64,000 bases of DNA, from positions 1 to 64,000 of the forward strand of contig NZ_JAJUJJ010000005.1 in the NCBI RefSeq assembly GCF_029265375.1, in the 5' to 3' direction. The number at the start of each line of letters is the position of its first letter. Within the stretch, counting starts at the first letter, position 1. A program made the translations under genes and the position numbers. The notes under the pieces were generated by a model. The model was not told the DNA's origin, did not search any database, and saw only the letters and a list, made by a program, of their open reading frames with translations. Shown one piece after another: positions 19,279 to 30,428 of this stretch. This stretch comes from Nesterenkonia sp. (lineage in GTDB: Bacteria > Actinomycetota > Actinomycetes > Actinomycetales > Micrococcaceae).

Positions 19279-20730
19279 TCAGTAGGCCGGCACCGGTGAT
19301 CACCGCTCGCACAGTGCGCAGCACAATCCCGATGTCCTGGGTCAGCGACCAGTTCTCCACGTAGTAGAGGTCCAGGCGCACACTGTCCTCCCAGGAGAGG
19401 TCCGACCGTCCCTGGACCTGCCACAGACCGGTGATTCCGGGTTTGACCAGCAGCCGTCGGTGGGTGTCGTCGTCGTACTGCCTGACTTCTGAGGCCAGCG
19501 GCGGCCGCGGCCCCACCACGGACATCTCCCCGTGCAGCACATTGAGCAACTGGGGCAGCTCGTCCATGCTGCACCGGCGCAGCAGACGTCCTACGCGGGT
19601 GACCCGGGGGCCTGCTTCATCTTGAACAGCACCCCGTTTCCCTCCGACTGGGCCAGCAGGCGCTGGCGATGCCCTTCGGCGTCGGTGACCATGGAGCGGA
19701 ACTTCAGCATCCCGAACCGGGTGTGCCGCAGTCCGATTCGTTCCTGCCGGAAGAAGGCGGGGCCGGGGCTGTCCCAGCGCACGGCCACGGCGACGGCGGC
19801 CAGCAGCGGCGCCAGCAGGGTCAGAACGGTGAGTGAGAAGGCGATGTCGAAGCAGCGCTTCACCAGTGCTGCCCGGCCAGACAGCCGGGGATAGTCCACG
19901 TGGATCAGCGGCAGCCCTGCCAGCGGGCGGGCGTGGATGCGCGGGCCCGCCACATCAGTCAGCGAGGGGACGACCACCACGTCCACGTCCAGGGTGGACA
20001 GCTGCCAGCCCAGTTCCCGCATGGACTTCGGCCCCAGGGCGTCGGCGCTGGTGAGGATGACCATATCTGCCGCAGCTGAGGTGACCGTGTCCACGATCCC
20101 GGCCACGGAGCAGTGCGTGATGGTCTCGGTGACCGTGATCCCGGTGGCCCCGCCGGCCCGCCTGATCTGGGCGGCGACGTGGGCAGCTTTGGAGGCTTCG
20201 CCCACCACCACTGATCGGTGTCTCCAGCGGCCCCGACGACGTCGGCTGTTGAGCTGGCGTCGCCACAGCCAGCGGGAGATCAGCAGCAGACCGAGCCCGA
20301 GCGGCAGCGCCATCAGCAGGTAGCCGCGGGAGATCTCCCAGCGCATGGCGAAGGCGAGGATTGCCAGCAGCCCGAAGAGCGTGAAGGTGGCGTGCACCAC
20401 CCGCCGGTACTCCGGGAAGCCGCTGCCGAAGATCTTCCAGTCGCGGGAGCCGGCCAGGTGCAGGGCCGCCATCCAGCCGGTCAGCAGTGCGGCTGAAAGG
20501 AGCCAGTGGGAGCTCCACAGCTCCTCGGGGACGCGCAGCGTGTGGGAGACCGCCAGGGCCAGGGCGATGACCGCGGCGTCGGTGATCGTCAGCCGGCGTG
20601 CGTAGCCGTGCTGCCAGCGCCGCGCCTGCGCGGGACCCCAGAAGCCGGTCAGCTCTGCGGCGTCCGGTGGGGCCGGGGGGCTCGCCGTCATCCTCGTCGG
20701 CGCGGCGCGATCCATCAGCTGCCCGCTCAT
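19279..20730 (-). pseudogene. Polyprenyl-phosphate sugar phosphotransferase (WbaP/bacterial sugar transferase family), frameshifted
   Basis: Frame 1 (from ATG 20730) ends ...GNGVLFKMKQAPGSPA*; the next frame continues [37 protein letters not shown]...GITGLWQVQGRSDLSWEDSVRLDLYYVENWSL. A second frame change close to the C-terminus is likely, since TAC TGA is present in another frame. Confidence 0.85.
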
Positions 20731-21618
20731 ATCAGCTGCACCTGTTCCAGCGGAGTGCGGTTGAACGGGCGGCGGGACCACCAGGCGCCCATCATGTGGT
20801 CCACCCATTCCGGCTCGAAGGGGTCCATCCCGCCCGAGGGGTATGGGGTGAGCTCGCCGAACCATGGACGGCCGTCGACTTCGTAGAAATCCACCCTCAT
20901 GAAGTCGAAGTCCGCGGCGATCACTGCGGCGGCGGCGACCATCGTCGCCAGCGATTCGGGGGCGTGCAGCGGCTGCTGCGGCGGCGGAGCGTTGTTGACA
21001 ATGCCTACCGGGGTGAAGTCGGGAAGGCAGAACTGTTCGCCGAACGTCCCGGAGAACCGCCCAGTGTCCACGTGCAGCAGCTTCACCTCCCCGTGGAAGA
21101 CGTACAGCTTGTAGTCGTTCAGCGGTACCCCGTCGCCGAGCCGGGGCTCGATCAGAAGTGTGCGTTCGGCCTGGGTGTAGGGCCACTCCCCCACTGCTGC
21201 CCGGTCGAACAGGCGCAGCCCCCCCGGCGGTCATCGCGCGCAGCTGCTCCAGAGTGGTCTGACAGTCCCCGAATGCCACCGCACCGGAGGCATGATTGGG
21301 TTTGATCACCCAGTGCTCAGGCAGTTCGCGAAGGTTCAGCCAGGACAGGTCTCGGCCCTCCCAGAGGGTCTCGGGAATGTGCACCTTCGTGGTCCGCGCG
21401 GCGGCGTAGGCCTTCATCCGCAGCTTGTCGCAGGTCAATGCCAGGTGGGGGCTGCGGTCGTGGAGCATCCGGTGGTTCAGGTGTTCGGTGAACCGCTCCG
21501 GCTGGGTGAACCGACCCCAGCGGCCGGATCGCCATCGGTACATCAGGTGGCGGAGCAGCGGATCCGGGACGGGGGTCAGCATACGGCGGGCGGCGGGGCT
21601 GAGCAGTGTACGGTTCAT
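20727..21618 (-). pseudogene. TupA-like ATP-grasp (teichuronopeptide/polysaccharide modification) protein, frameshifted
   Basis: N-terminal MNRTLLSPAARRMLTPVPDPLLRHLMYRWRSGRWGRFTQPERFTEHLNHRML...HWVIKPNHASG in one frame; C-terminal GLRLFDRAAVGEWPYTQAERTLLIEPRLGDG...DFDFMRVDFYEVDGRPWFGELTPYPSGG in another. The break is at a G7 run (C7 on +, 21219-21225). Confidence 0.85.
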
Positions 21619-22712
21619 GAGGCGGTGCTCTCTTCCTTGACGGCGGGGACCCGGACGGCCGGGTCGGCTGAGTCGATCCTTCGGGCGGCCAGCACCATGC
21701 CGGGAACCACTTGGGCGGCCAGGACGGCGCAGAGCATCGCCACCGCGGGTGCGGCTGCCCCCAGCGAGCCGGTCATCACCAGGGTCAGCGGCACCACTGC
21801 GGCCAGCAGCGTCACCACCGGCCAGCCGAGTTCGATGGCGCCGCCGGAGATCAGCGATGCTGCGGGGCGGGCCAGCAGCAGATAGCCGGCGCCGGCGCCG
21901 GCGGCCAGTCCGATCAGCACCGTATTGCCCTGACGCCACAGGCCCCGGCCGGCTCCACGGGCGAATCGCGGCCACAGCACGGTGGCGGCCACCACCGGCA
22001 GCCCGCCCAGCAGAATGCTGCCCACCGGAACCTCCTGCGCGCCCGCGGCCTGCCGCAGCTGCCACACGGCGCACCAGCGGGTGCGGGAGCTGCCCAGGGC
22101 GAACCACAGGCAGGCGGCGAGGAACCCGAGGATGCCCAGCGGCAGTCCGAGCACCAGCCAGATGGGCGGGAGTCCCAGGGCACCGGCGGCGGCGATCCAG
22201 CAGAGGTTTCCCAGTGCGGGTATCACCCCCAGCACCACCAGGAGCGCGGCCCGGTCGGCGCCGAGCAGAATCCGTTCGGCGATTCCCAGCGGCAGGGAGA
22301 GCAGGAACACCGCCAGCACCACCGTGACGGCCGTGTCCAGCTGACTCTCCAGCCCGGCCGGGACATTGAGCAGCGCCGACCAGGTGCCCTGCATGCCCAG
22401 CATGATCACCACGGCCGCGCCGGCGCCGCCGATGGCGGCCAGCAGCGCGGCGGTGCGCAGGATCAGCGCCGCCGCGTATCGGCGGTCCGGCTGCGCGGCA
22501 GCCCGGGCCACGGCTGCACCGAGTCCCAGGTCAGCGAAGGGAAGCGCCAGCTGCAGCTGCGCGATCATCGAGACGATTCCGAAGGCTGAGGCTCCGGCGT
22601 AGTGGATGGTCATCGAGGCTGAGGCGAAGACGCAGACGGCGGTGACCGGCAGCGCGCACAGCCGCAGGGCAGCGGTGCGTGCCAGGACCGTCAGCCAGCT
22701 GGTCTCAGCCAC
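21615..22712 (-). CDS. Polysaccharide flippase/MATE-like membrane protein (Wzx-like), somewhat short
   Basis: Multiple hydrophobic segments, N-terminal YAGASAFGIVSMIAQLQLALPFADLGLGAAVARA typical of O-antigen flippases, ATGA overlap with the downstream gene. GTG start. Confidence 0.72.
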   Translation of the reverse strand: MAETSWLTVLARTAALRLCALPVTAVCVFASASMTIHYAGASAFGIVSMIAQLQLALPFADLGLGAAVARAAAQPDRRYAAALILRTAALLAAIGGAGAAVVIMLGMQGTWSALLNVPAGLESQLDTAVTVVLAVFLLSLPLGIAERILLGADRAALLVVLGVIPALGNLCWIAAAGALGLPPIWLVLGLPLGILGFLAACLWFALGSSRTRWCAVWQLRQAAGAQEVPVGSILLGGLPVVAATVLWPRFARGAGRGLWRQGNTVLIGLAAGAGAGYLLLARPAASLISGGAIELGWPVVTLLAAVVPLTLVMTGSLGAAAPAVAMLCAVLAAQVVPGMVLAARRIDSADPAVRVPAVKEESTAS

Positions 22713-23604
22713 GGCGGTACCGGCCGTACCTGACGAATCCGGTCAGTCCGACCACGGCGGCGGCCGGGTGGGCGCCGGCGGCCACACCGCGAAGGAGTTC
22801 CTGGGCGCCCCGGACCAGGGAGCCGGATTCGAAGGCGCCGCGGGCCACAATGGAGGTGATGAAGTCGCCCCGGGCCCGGGTGGTGACGGTGGGCGGCAGG
22901 GTCTGCAGCCAGGCGACCGATGCCTGCCAGTTCGGAGTGTTCGACACTGAGTCCGGGCTGTGTTGGAAGACCCTCACCAGCACGTCGAGAAGCTGTGCGA
23001 TGTGGACACCGTGACGCTGCAGTGCGACGAGCCAGTCCCAGTCCTGGTGCCGGGCCAGCTTTTCGTTCCACGGCACCTGCAGCGCGGTGCGGCGGCGGCA
23101 CAGCAGGGAGGAGGACTGCATGAAGCATCGCCGCAGGCGCAGCGTCGAGCGGTCCAGGACATAGCTGCTGATGTCGGTCCCGGGCCCGTAGAGACTTTCG
23201 GGGACCACCTTGCTGGTCTCACCGACCAGCAGGATGCGGGCCGAGACGATGCTGTCTCCGTGTGCGGCGAGGTTTTCGCGCAGCTGGGCCAGCCGGCGTT
23301 CGGTCTTCTGCGCCACCCACTGGTCGTCGTCGTCGAGGAAGGCCACGTACTCCGTGCCGGCCGCGGCTGCCCCGAGGTTTCGGGCCGCTGCGGCGCCGCA
23401 TCCGCCGGGGATGCTGATCAGGTGGTACTTCAGCCCGCGGAGGGTGTGGCAGACCTGATTCTGGGCAGAGGGGTCATCGAGCACGACCAGTGGGATGACC
23501 TCCACGCTCTGACGCAGCACCGACTGCACGGCGGCTTTCAGGCTGACCCGCCCGGTGGTGGGGATCACCGCGGTGACCTCGGCAGAGTGGGGCGCACGGA
23601 TCAT
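22705..23604 (-). CDS. Glycosyltransferase family 2
   Basis: MIRAPHSAEVTAVIPTTGRVSLKAAVQSVLRQ...GCGAAAARNLGAAAAGTEYVAFLDDDDQW; ATGA overlap with the upstream gene. Confidence 0.87.
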   Translation of the reverse strand: MIRAPHSAEVTAVIPTTGRVSLKAAVQSVLRQSVEVIPLVVLDDPSAQNQVCHTLRGLKYHLISIPGGCGAAAARNLGAAAAGTEYVAFLDDDDQWVAQKTERRLAQLRENLAAHGDSIVSARILLVGETSKVVPESLYGPGTDISSYVLDRSTLRLRRCFMQSSSLLCRRRTALQVPWNEKLARHQDWDWLVALQRHGVHIAQLLDVLVRVFQHSPDSVSNTPNWQASVAWLQTLPPTVTTRARGDFITSIVARGAFESGSLVRGAQELLRGVAAGAHPAAAVVGLTGFVRYGRYRRG

Positions 23605-24452
23605 GGTCTGGCCTTTCGGGCGACGAGGGTCTTCCGCAGCAGCACAGGCTCCACCAGGTAGCGGTGCGCCAGGCGGCGGGGGTCTGATAGGAGCCGGAAG
23701 AGCCATTCCAGGCCGAGCCGGCCCAGCCATCGCGGGGCCAGCGGCTGCGCCCCGGATATTTGGTCGATGGCCCCGCCCACTGCGGCGATCACCGGCACAT
23801 CGGTCAGCTGTGCCAGCTGGGCTGCCACCCGTTCCTGCAGCGGCATTCCCATGCCGATGAGCAGCACATCGGGGGCGAAGGCGCTGATCTGTGCGGCGAT
23901 CTCCGGAAGCCGTTCGGGCTGCCAGGGATCGGCGGGCAGGCTGAGGCAGTCGGGTGCGTGGACTGGGGTGCTCTCCAGGGCAGCGGCTGCTGCGGCATTG
24001 GCGTCGGCGGAGGCGCCCAGCAGGGCGATGCGCCGCACCGGTGCCAGGGCCGCGCAGTGGTCAATCCAGTCGGTGGAGCCCAGGCGGCGTTGGGGTCCGC
24101 TCAGTTATCTGCCGCGGGTGAGATCTCCCAGGCTCAGGGCAGCCAGGACCGGCATCCCGTCGACCAGCACAACGTCGCAGTCTTCGTAGAATTCGCGCAG
24201 CCACCGGTCCTGGTGACAGAGGTGGACTGAGTGCAGATTGTGCCCGGCCACCAGCAGCCGGCGGCGGGCAGTGACCGCCCGGCCGATGCGCAGCAGGAGT
24301 TCCTCGACCCGGTAGGGGGTGACCACCACGTCCAGCAGCGGGACGCGACGGCGAATGACCGGACCTTCGCCGGTGGCGATGTCTGCTGTGGCTGGGTGGC
24401 GCAGGATCACAGTGCTCGGGGCCCCTTCAGAAGATGTGTGGTGCTGACACAT
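23601..24452 (-). pseudogene. WecG/TagA/CpsF family glycosyltransferase interrupted by an in-frame TAA
   Basis: ORFs 24105-24452 and 23601-24038 share a frame and are separated by TAA (24105-24107); the bridging codons continue LSGPQRRLGSTDWIDHCAALAPVRRIALLGASADANAA. C-terminal half has PDVLLIGMGMPLQERVAAQL and AVGGAIDQISG. The 5' start is uncertain. Confidence 0.83.
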
Positions 24453-24470
24453 CTACTGTGGGGCCCCGAG
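24415..24470. other. Long compound inverted repeat: 11-bp outer arms (CTCGGGGCCCC/GGGGCCCCGAG) and 8-bp inner arms (AGATGTGT/ACACATCT)
   Basis: Both arm pairs are perfect complements; an additional CAG/CTG pairing lies between them; loop GGTGCTG. Confidence 0.85.
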
Positions 24471-24491
24471 GGCGGCTGTGCGACTGTTCTG

Positions 24492-24516
24492 GGGGGTGAT
24501 CCGGATCTTCACCCCC
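24492..24516. terminator. Hairpin GGGGGTGA-N9-TCACCCCC
   Basis: Perfect 8-bp stem downstream of the suf operon end (minus strand). Confidence 0.5.
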
Positions 24517-24524
24517 GGGGTGAT

Positions 24525-24540
24525 CCCCTGTGATCAGGGG
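24525..24540. terminator. Hairpin CCCCTG-TGAT-CAGGGG
   Basis: Perfect 6-bp stem, 4-nt loop, 15 nt past the stop of the SufT-like gene. Confidence 0.5.
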
Positions 24541-24555
24541 GCTGGAGGGGTCAGA

Positions 24556-24885
24556 TCAGATGTTGAAGCCGAGGGCGCGCATCTGCTCTTTGCCGTCCTC
24601 GGTGATCTTCTCCGGGCCCCACGGCGGCATCCAGACCCAGTTGAGCCGCCACTCGTCCACCATGGTGCCCACATGCTGGCCCACCTGGTCCTCCAGGACA
24701 TCGGTCAGCGGGCAGGCTGCGGTGGTCAGGGTCATATCGATGATCAGTGCGCCGTCCTCGGCGTAGTGCAGACCATAGAGCAGGCCCAGGTCCACCACAT
24801 TGATGCCCAGCTCAGGGTCGATGACCTCTTTGAGGGCCTCTTCGATATCCTCCAGCGGAGTCTGTGTCGCAGCGGTCTCGCTCAT
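24556..24885 (-). CDS. MIP18/PaaD-like metal-sulfur cluster biosynthetic protein (SufT-like)
   Basis: ALKEVIDPELGINVVDLGLLYGL, MTLTTAACPLTDVLEDQV, WRLNWVWMPPWGPEKITEDGKEQMRALGF. Confidence 0.9.
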   Translation of the reverse strand: MSETAATQTPLEDIEEALKEVIDPELGINVVDLGLLYGLHYAEDGALIIDMTLTTAACPLTDVLEDQVGQHVGTMVDEWRLNWVWMPPWGPEKITEDGKEQMRALGFNI

Positions 24886-24972
24886 CGCCGCCTCCTCTCT
24901 TCGCGCGTATTCACCACGCGTAACGTCCTGACGTGTTCCACTATGCCCCAGCCGAGGCTCTGACACCACGGT

Positions 24973-25422
24973 TCACCCGTGCTGTGCCTGAATAATGGCG
25001 TCCCGCAGCGCCATCCATCCCAGCAGGGCGCATTTGATCCTGGCTGGATACTGCGCCACACCGGTGAAGGCGCTGAGGTCTTCGAGCTGCTCCTGCTTCT
25101 GGGGCTCCAGCTCCTTGCCGCGGGCGTGCATGAGCTCGCGGAACAGCTCCCCCAGTTCCTCGGCGTCGTCGATGCTTTCGCCTTCGAGCATCTCATGCAT
25201 GATCGACAGTGAGGCCTGGGATATAGAGCAGCCCCTTCCGGTCCAGCCCAGCTGGCCCAGGCGCCTGCCGTCGAGCCGAACCTGCACCCGGCACTCGTCA
25301 CCGCAGGTGGGGTTGACCTGAAAGGATTCGCCCTGGGGCTGGTCCAGCTCGCCGTATCCGGAGCGCTGCCGGGAGTGGTCCAAAATGACCTGCTGGTAGA
25401 GCTGCTGCATCGCTGAGGACAT
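24973..25422 (-). CDS. sufU: Fe-S cluster assembly sulfur-transfer protein SufU
   Basis: LYQQVILDHSRQRSGYGEL, NPTCGDECRVQV, GRGCSISQAS, ARIKCALLGW. Confidence 0.92.
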   Translation of the reverse strand: MSSAMQQLYQQVILDHSRQRSGYGELDQPQGESFQVNPTCGDECRVQVRLDGRRLGQLGWTGRGCSISQASLSIMHEMLEGESIDDAEELGELFRELMHARGKELEPQKQEQLEDLSAFTGVAQYPARIKCALLGWMALRDAIIQAQHG

Positions 25423-25423
25423 C

Positions 25424-27470
<2,047 letters not shown>

Positions 27471-27539
27471 TATGCGCTGTGTCCTTTTCCTAAAAGTTCA
27501 GTGTGAAGGGTCGACGTCGGGCGGCGGGTCCGGTGCGGC

Positions 27540-28835
27540 TCAGTTGCCGTGGATCTCCAGCTCGTTCTCCAGGTCCTCGGCCAGGGACTCCTCGATGGAG
27601 GCCACCCCGATCTTCTGGATGATCTCGTGGAGGAAGCCGCGGACCACCAGCTGGCGGGCCTGCTTCTCCGGAATGCCGCGGGCCATGAGGTAGAAGAGGT
27701 GGTTCTCGTCGAACCGCCCGGTGGAGGAGGCGTGGCCGGCACCTTCGATGACGCCGGTCTCGATCTCCAGGTTCGGCACAGAGTCGGCCCGCGCCCCGTC
27801 GGTGAGAATCAGGTTCTGGTTCTTCTCATAGGAGTCGGTGCCTTCGGCGGCCTTGCGGATGAGCACATCGCCGACCCACACGGTCCGGGCGGTCTGACCC
27901 TGCAGAGCGCCCTTGTAGAGCACATTGGAGCTGTTCCGGGGGGTGTTGTGGTCCACGAAGGTGCGGTGCTCGATGTGCTGGCCGGCATCGGCGAAGTACA
28001 GTCCGTACATCTCCGCCTCGGCGCCCTCTCCGGCGTAGCGGAAGTTGGCGTTGAGCCGGACCACGCTGCCGCCCAGGGACACGGCCACATGCTTGTAGCG
28101 CGCATCGGAGCCGACTTCGGCGTCGTGCTGACCGACGTGCACGGCATCGTCGGCCCAGCGCTGCAGAGAGATGACACTGACATCGGCACCCTCGGCCACC
28201 TTGACCTCGACGTTGCCGTTGAAGTCGGCGCTGCCGCGGTGCTCCAGGACGAAGACGGCGCGGGCGTGCCGGCCGGCCTCGAGCACGATGTGGCTGTTCG
28301 CCCGGGCCCCGGCCTGCGTTCCGGTGACGGTGATCCGGATGGGCTCGGTGACCTCAGCGTCCTCGTCCACCCGAACGTGCAGAGCCTGATCGGTGTGCCG
28401 GTAGGCGAGCACGGCGGCGCGGTCGGCCGGCTGCAGCACGGTGCCGCGGGGTGCTTCGCCGTCGCGCAGCGTCCCTACGGTCACGCCCTGAAGTCCCTCT
28501 GTGACCTGGTAGTCCACGGGCTCCTGGTCGGTGCCGGCCTCGGCGGTGGGGGTGTCCGACAGCACCCCGGCGAGCTTCTTCACCGGGGTGAATCGCCACT
28601 CCTCCTCGCGCCCGGTGGGCTGAGGGAACTCGGCCAGGTCGAAGCCGGTGTGCCGGTTGGCCCGTGACCCCGCCCCGGAGGTGATCTCCTTGGACTCCCC
28701 CAGTCCGCCGTGGCTGTGCTCGGCGGCGGCGTTGGTCGAGGCAGCGAGGTTCTCGCCCTCCTCGGTCATGCCGGGGATCGAGATTCGGCTGTCCCCGACC
28801 TCGACTCCGGCGACCTTCTCATCAGTTGTCGTCAT
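27540..28835 (-). CDS. sufD: Fe-S assembly protein SufD
   Basis: C-terminal SufBD fold, GHASSTGRFDENHLFYLMARGIPEKQARQLVVRGF. Confidence 0.93.
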   Translation of the reverse strand: MTTTDEKVAGVEVGDSRISIPGMTEEGENLAASTNAAAEHSHGGLGESKEITSGAGSRANRHTGFDLAEFPQPTGREEEWRFTPVKKLAGVLSDTPTAEAGTDQEPVDYQVTEGLQGVTVGTLRDGEAPRGTVLQPADRAAVLAYRHTDQALHVRVDEDAEVTEPIRITVTGTQAGARANSHIVLEAGRHARAVFVLEHRGSADFNGNVEVKVAEGADVSVISLQRWADDAVHVGQHDAEVGSDARYKHVAVSLGGSVVRLNANFRYAGEGAEAEMYGLYFADAGQHIEHRTFVDHNTPRNSSNVLYKGALQGQTARTVWVGDVLIRKAAEGTDSYEKNQNLILTDGARADSVPNLEIETGVIEGAGHASSTGRFDENHLFYLMARGIPEKQARQLVVRGFLHEIIQKIGVASIEESLAEDLENELEIHGN

Positions 28836-28862
28836 CTGGTGTCTGATCCCTTATCTGTCAGT

Positions 28863-28920
28863 GCTGGTTCCGCGGCCGCGCACAGGTGGCGCGCGGCAGG
28901 CAGGCCGCGAAGCCGCGGCC
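28863..28920. repeat. Dispersed GC-rich repeat copy with terminal hairpin (GGCCGCG-AAGC-CGCGGCC)
   Basis: GCTGGTTCCGCGGCCG is identical at 48088-48103, with further similarity (GCACAGGT/GCGCAGGT); hairpin followed by ATCAC as at 48051-48072. Confidence 0.65.
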
Positions 28921-28949
28921 ATCACGTCTGCTGTGGACGGGGGTCGGCC

Positions 28950-30428
28950 TCAGCCGACGGACCCCTCCATCTGCAGCTCGATCAGTCGGTTGAGCTCCAG
29001 GGCGTACTCCATGGGCAGCTCCCGGGCGATCGGCTCGATGAAGCCGCGCACAATCATGGCCATGGCCTCATCCTCGGCCAGGCCGCGGCTCATCAGGTAG
29101 AACAGCTGATCCTCGGACACCTTGGAGACGGTGGCCTCATGCCCCAGGGTGACATCGTCCTCACGGATATCGATGTAAGGGTAGGTGTCGGTCTTGGAGA
29201 TGGTGTCCACCAGCAGTGCGTCGCAGACCACCGAGTTCGCCGAACTCTTCGCCTCCGGGTTGACCTGCACCAGCCCGCGGTAGGAGGCGCGGCCGCCGGA
29301 GCGCGCCACCGACTTCGAGACGATGGAGGACGAGGTGTTCGGGGCCATATGCACCATCTTCGAGCCGGTGTCCTGGTGCTGGCCCTCTCCGGCGAAAGCC
29401 ACCGAGAGGGTCTCGCCCTTGGCGTGCTCGCCGGTGAGGTAGACCGCCGGGTACTTCATGGTCACCTTGGAGCCGATGTTGCCGTCGATCCACTCCATGG
29501 TGCCGCCGGCGTCGACCACGGCGCGCTTGGTCACCAGGTTGTACACATTGGTGGACCAGTTCTGGATGGTGGTGTAGCGCACGCGGGCGTTCTTCTTCAC
29601 CACGATCTCCACCACAGCCGAGTGCAGGGAATCGGTGTTGTAGATCGGCGCGGTGCAGCCTTCGATGTAGTGGACGTAGGAGTCCTCGTCGGCGATGATC
29701 AGGGTCCGCTCGAACTGGCCCATGTTCTCGGTGTTGATGCGGAAGTAGGCCTGCAGCGGAATCTCCACGTGGACGCCCTTGGGCACGTAGACGAAGGAGC
29801 CGCCGGACCAGACTGCGGTGTTCAGGGCAGCGAACTTGTTGTCGCCGACCGGAATCACCGATCCGAAGTACTCCTCGAAGAACTCGGGGTGCTCCTTCAG
29901 GGCGGTGTCGGTGTCCATGAAGATCACGCCCTGGGCCTCCAGGTCCTCGCGGATCTGGTGGTAGACCACCTCCGACTCGTACTGGGCAGCCACACCGGCC
30001 ACCAGACGCTCACGCTCGGCCTCCGGGATGCCGAGCTTCTCGTAGGTGTTGCGGATGTCCTCGGGCAGGTCCTCCCAGGTCTGAGCCTGCTTCTCGGTGG
30101 AGCGCACGAAGTACTTGATCTGGTCGAAGTCGATCTCCGAGAGGTCGGCTCCCCAGGTGGGCAGCGGCTTGCGCTCGAAGTACTTCAGGCCCTTCTTGCG
30201 CAGCTTGAGCATCCACTCAGGCTCGCCCTTCTTCGCGGAGATGTCCTCCACCACAGAGGCGTCCAGGCCGCGCTTGGCGCTGGCGCCGGCCACATCCGGG
30301 TCGGACCAGCCGTACTCATAGTTGCCCAGCCCCTTCAGCTCCGGGTTGTTGTCCAGGATCTCCTGGATGACACCCGGGTCGTCGGTGCTGCGGAGGGCCT
30401 CTTCGGCCTTCTGTATCTGCTCGGTCAT
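28950..30428 (-). CDS. sufB: Fe-S assembly protein SufB
   Basis: SufB family sequence, e.g. [23 protein letters not shown]-like [14 protein letters not shown] overlap with sufR. Confidence 0.95.
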   Translation of the reverse strand: MTEQIQKAEEALRSTDDPGVIQEILDNNPELKGLGNYEYGWSDPDVAGASAKRGLDASVVEDISAKKGEPEWMLKLRKKGLKYFERKPLPTWGADLSEIDFDQIKYFVRSTEKQAQTWEDLPEDIRNTYEKLGIPEAERERLVAGVAAQYESEVVYHQIREDLEAQGVIFMDTDTALKEHPEFFEEYFGSVIPVGDNKFAALNTAVWSGGSFVYVPKGVHVEIPLQAYFRINTENMGQFERTLIIADEDSYVHYIEGCTAPIYNTDSLHSAVVEIVVKKNARVRYTTIQNWSTNVYNLVTKRAVVDAGGTMEWIDGNIGSKVTMKYPAVYLTGEHAKGETLSVAFAGEGQHQDTGSKMVHMAPNTSSSIVSKSVARSGGRASYRGLVQVNPEAKSSANSVVCDALLVDTISKTDTYPYIDIREDDVTLGHEATVSKVSEDQLFYLMSRGLAEDEAMAMIVRGFIEPIARELPMEYALELNRLIELQMEGSVG

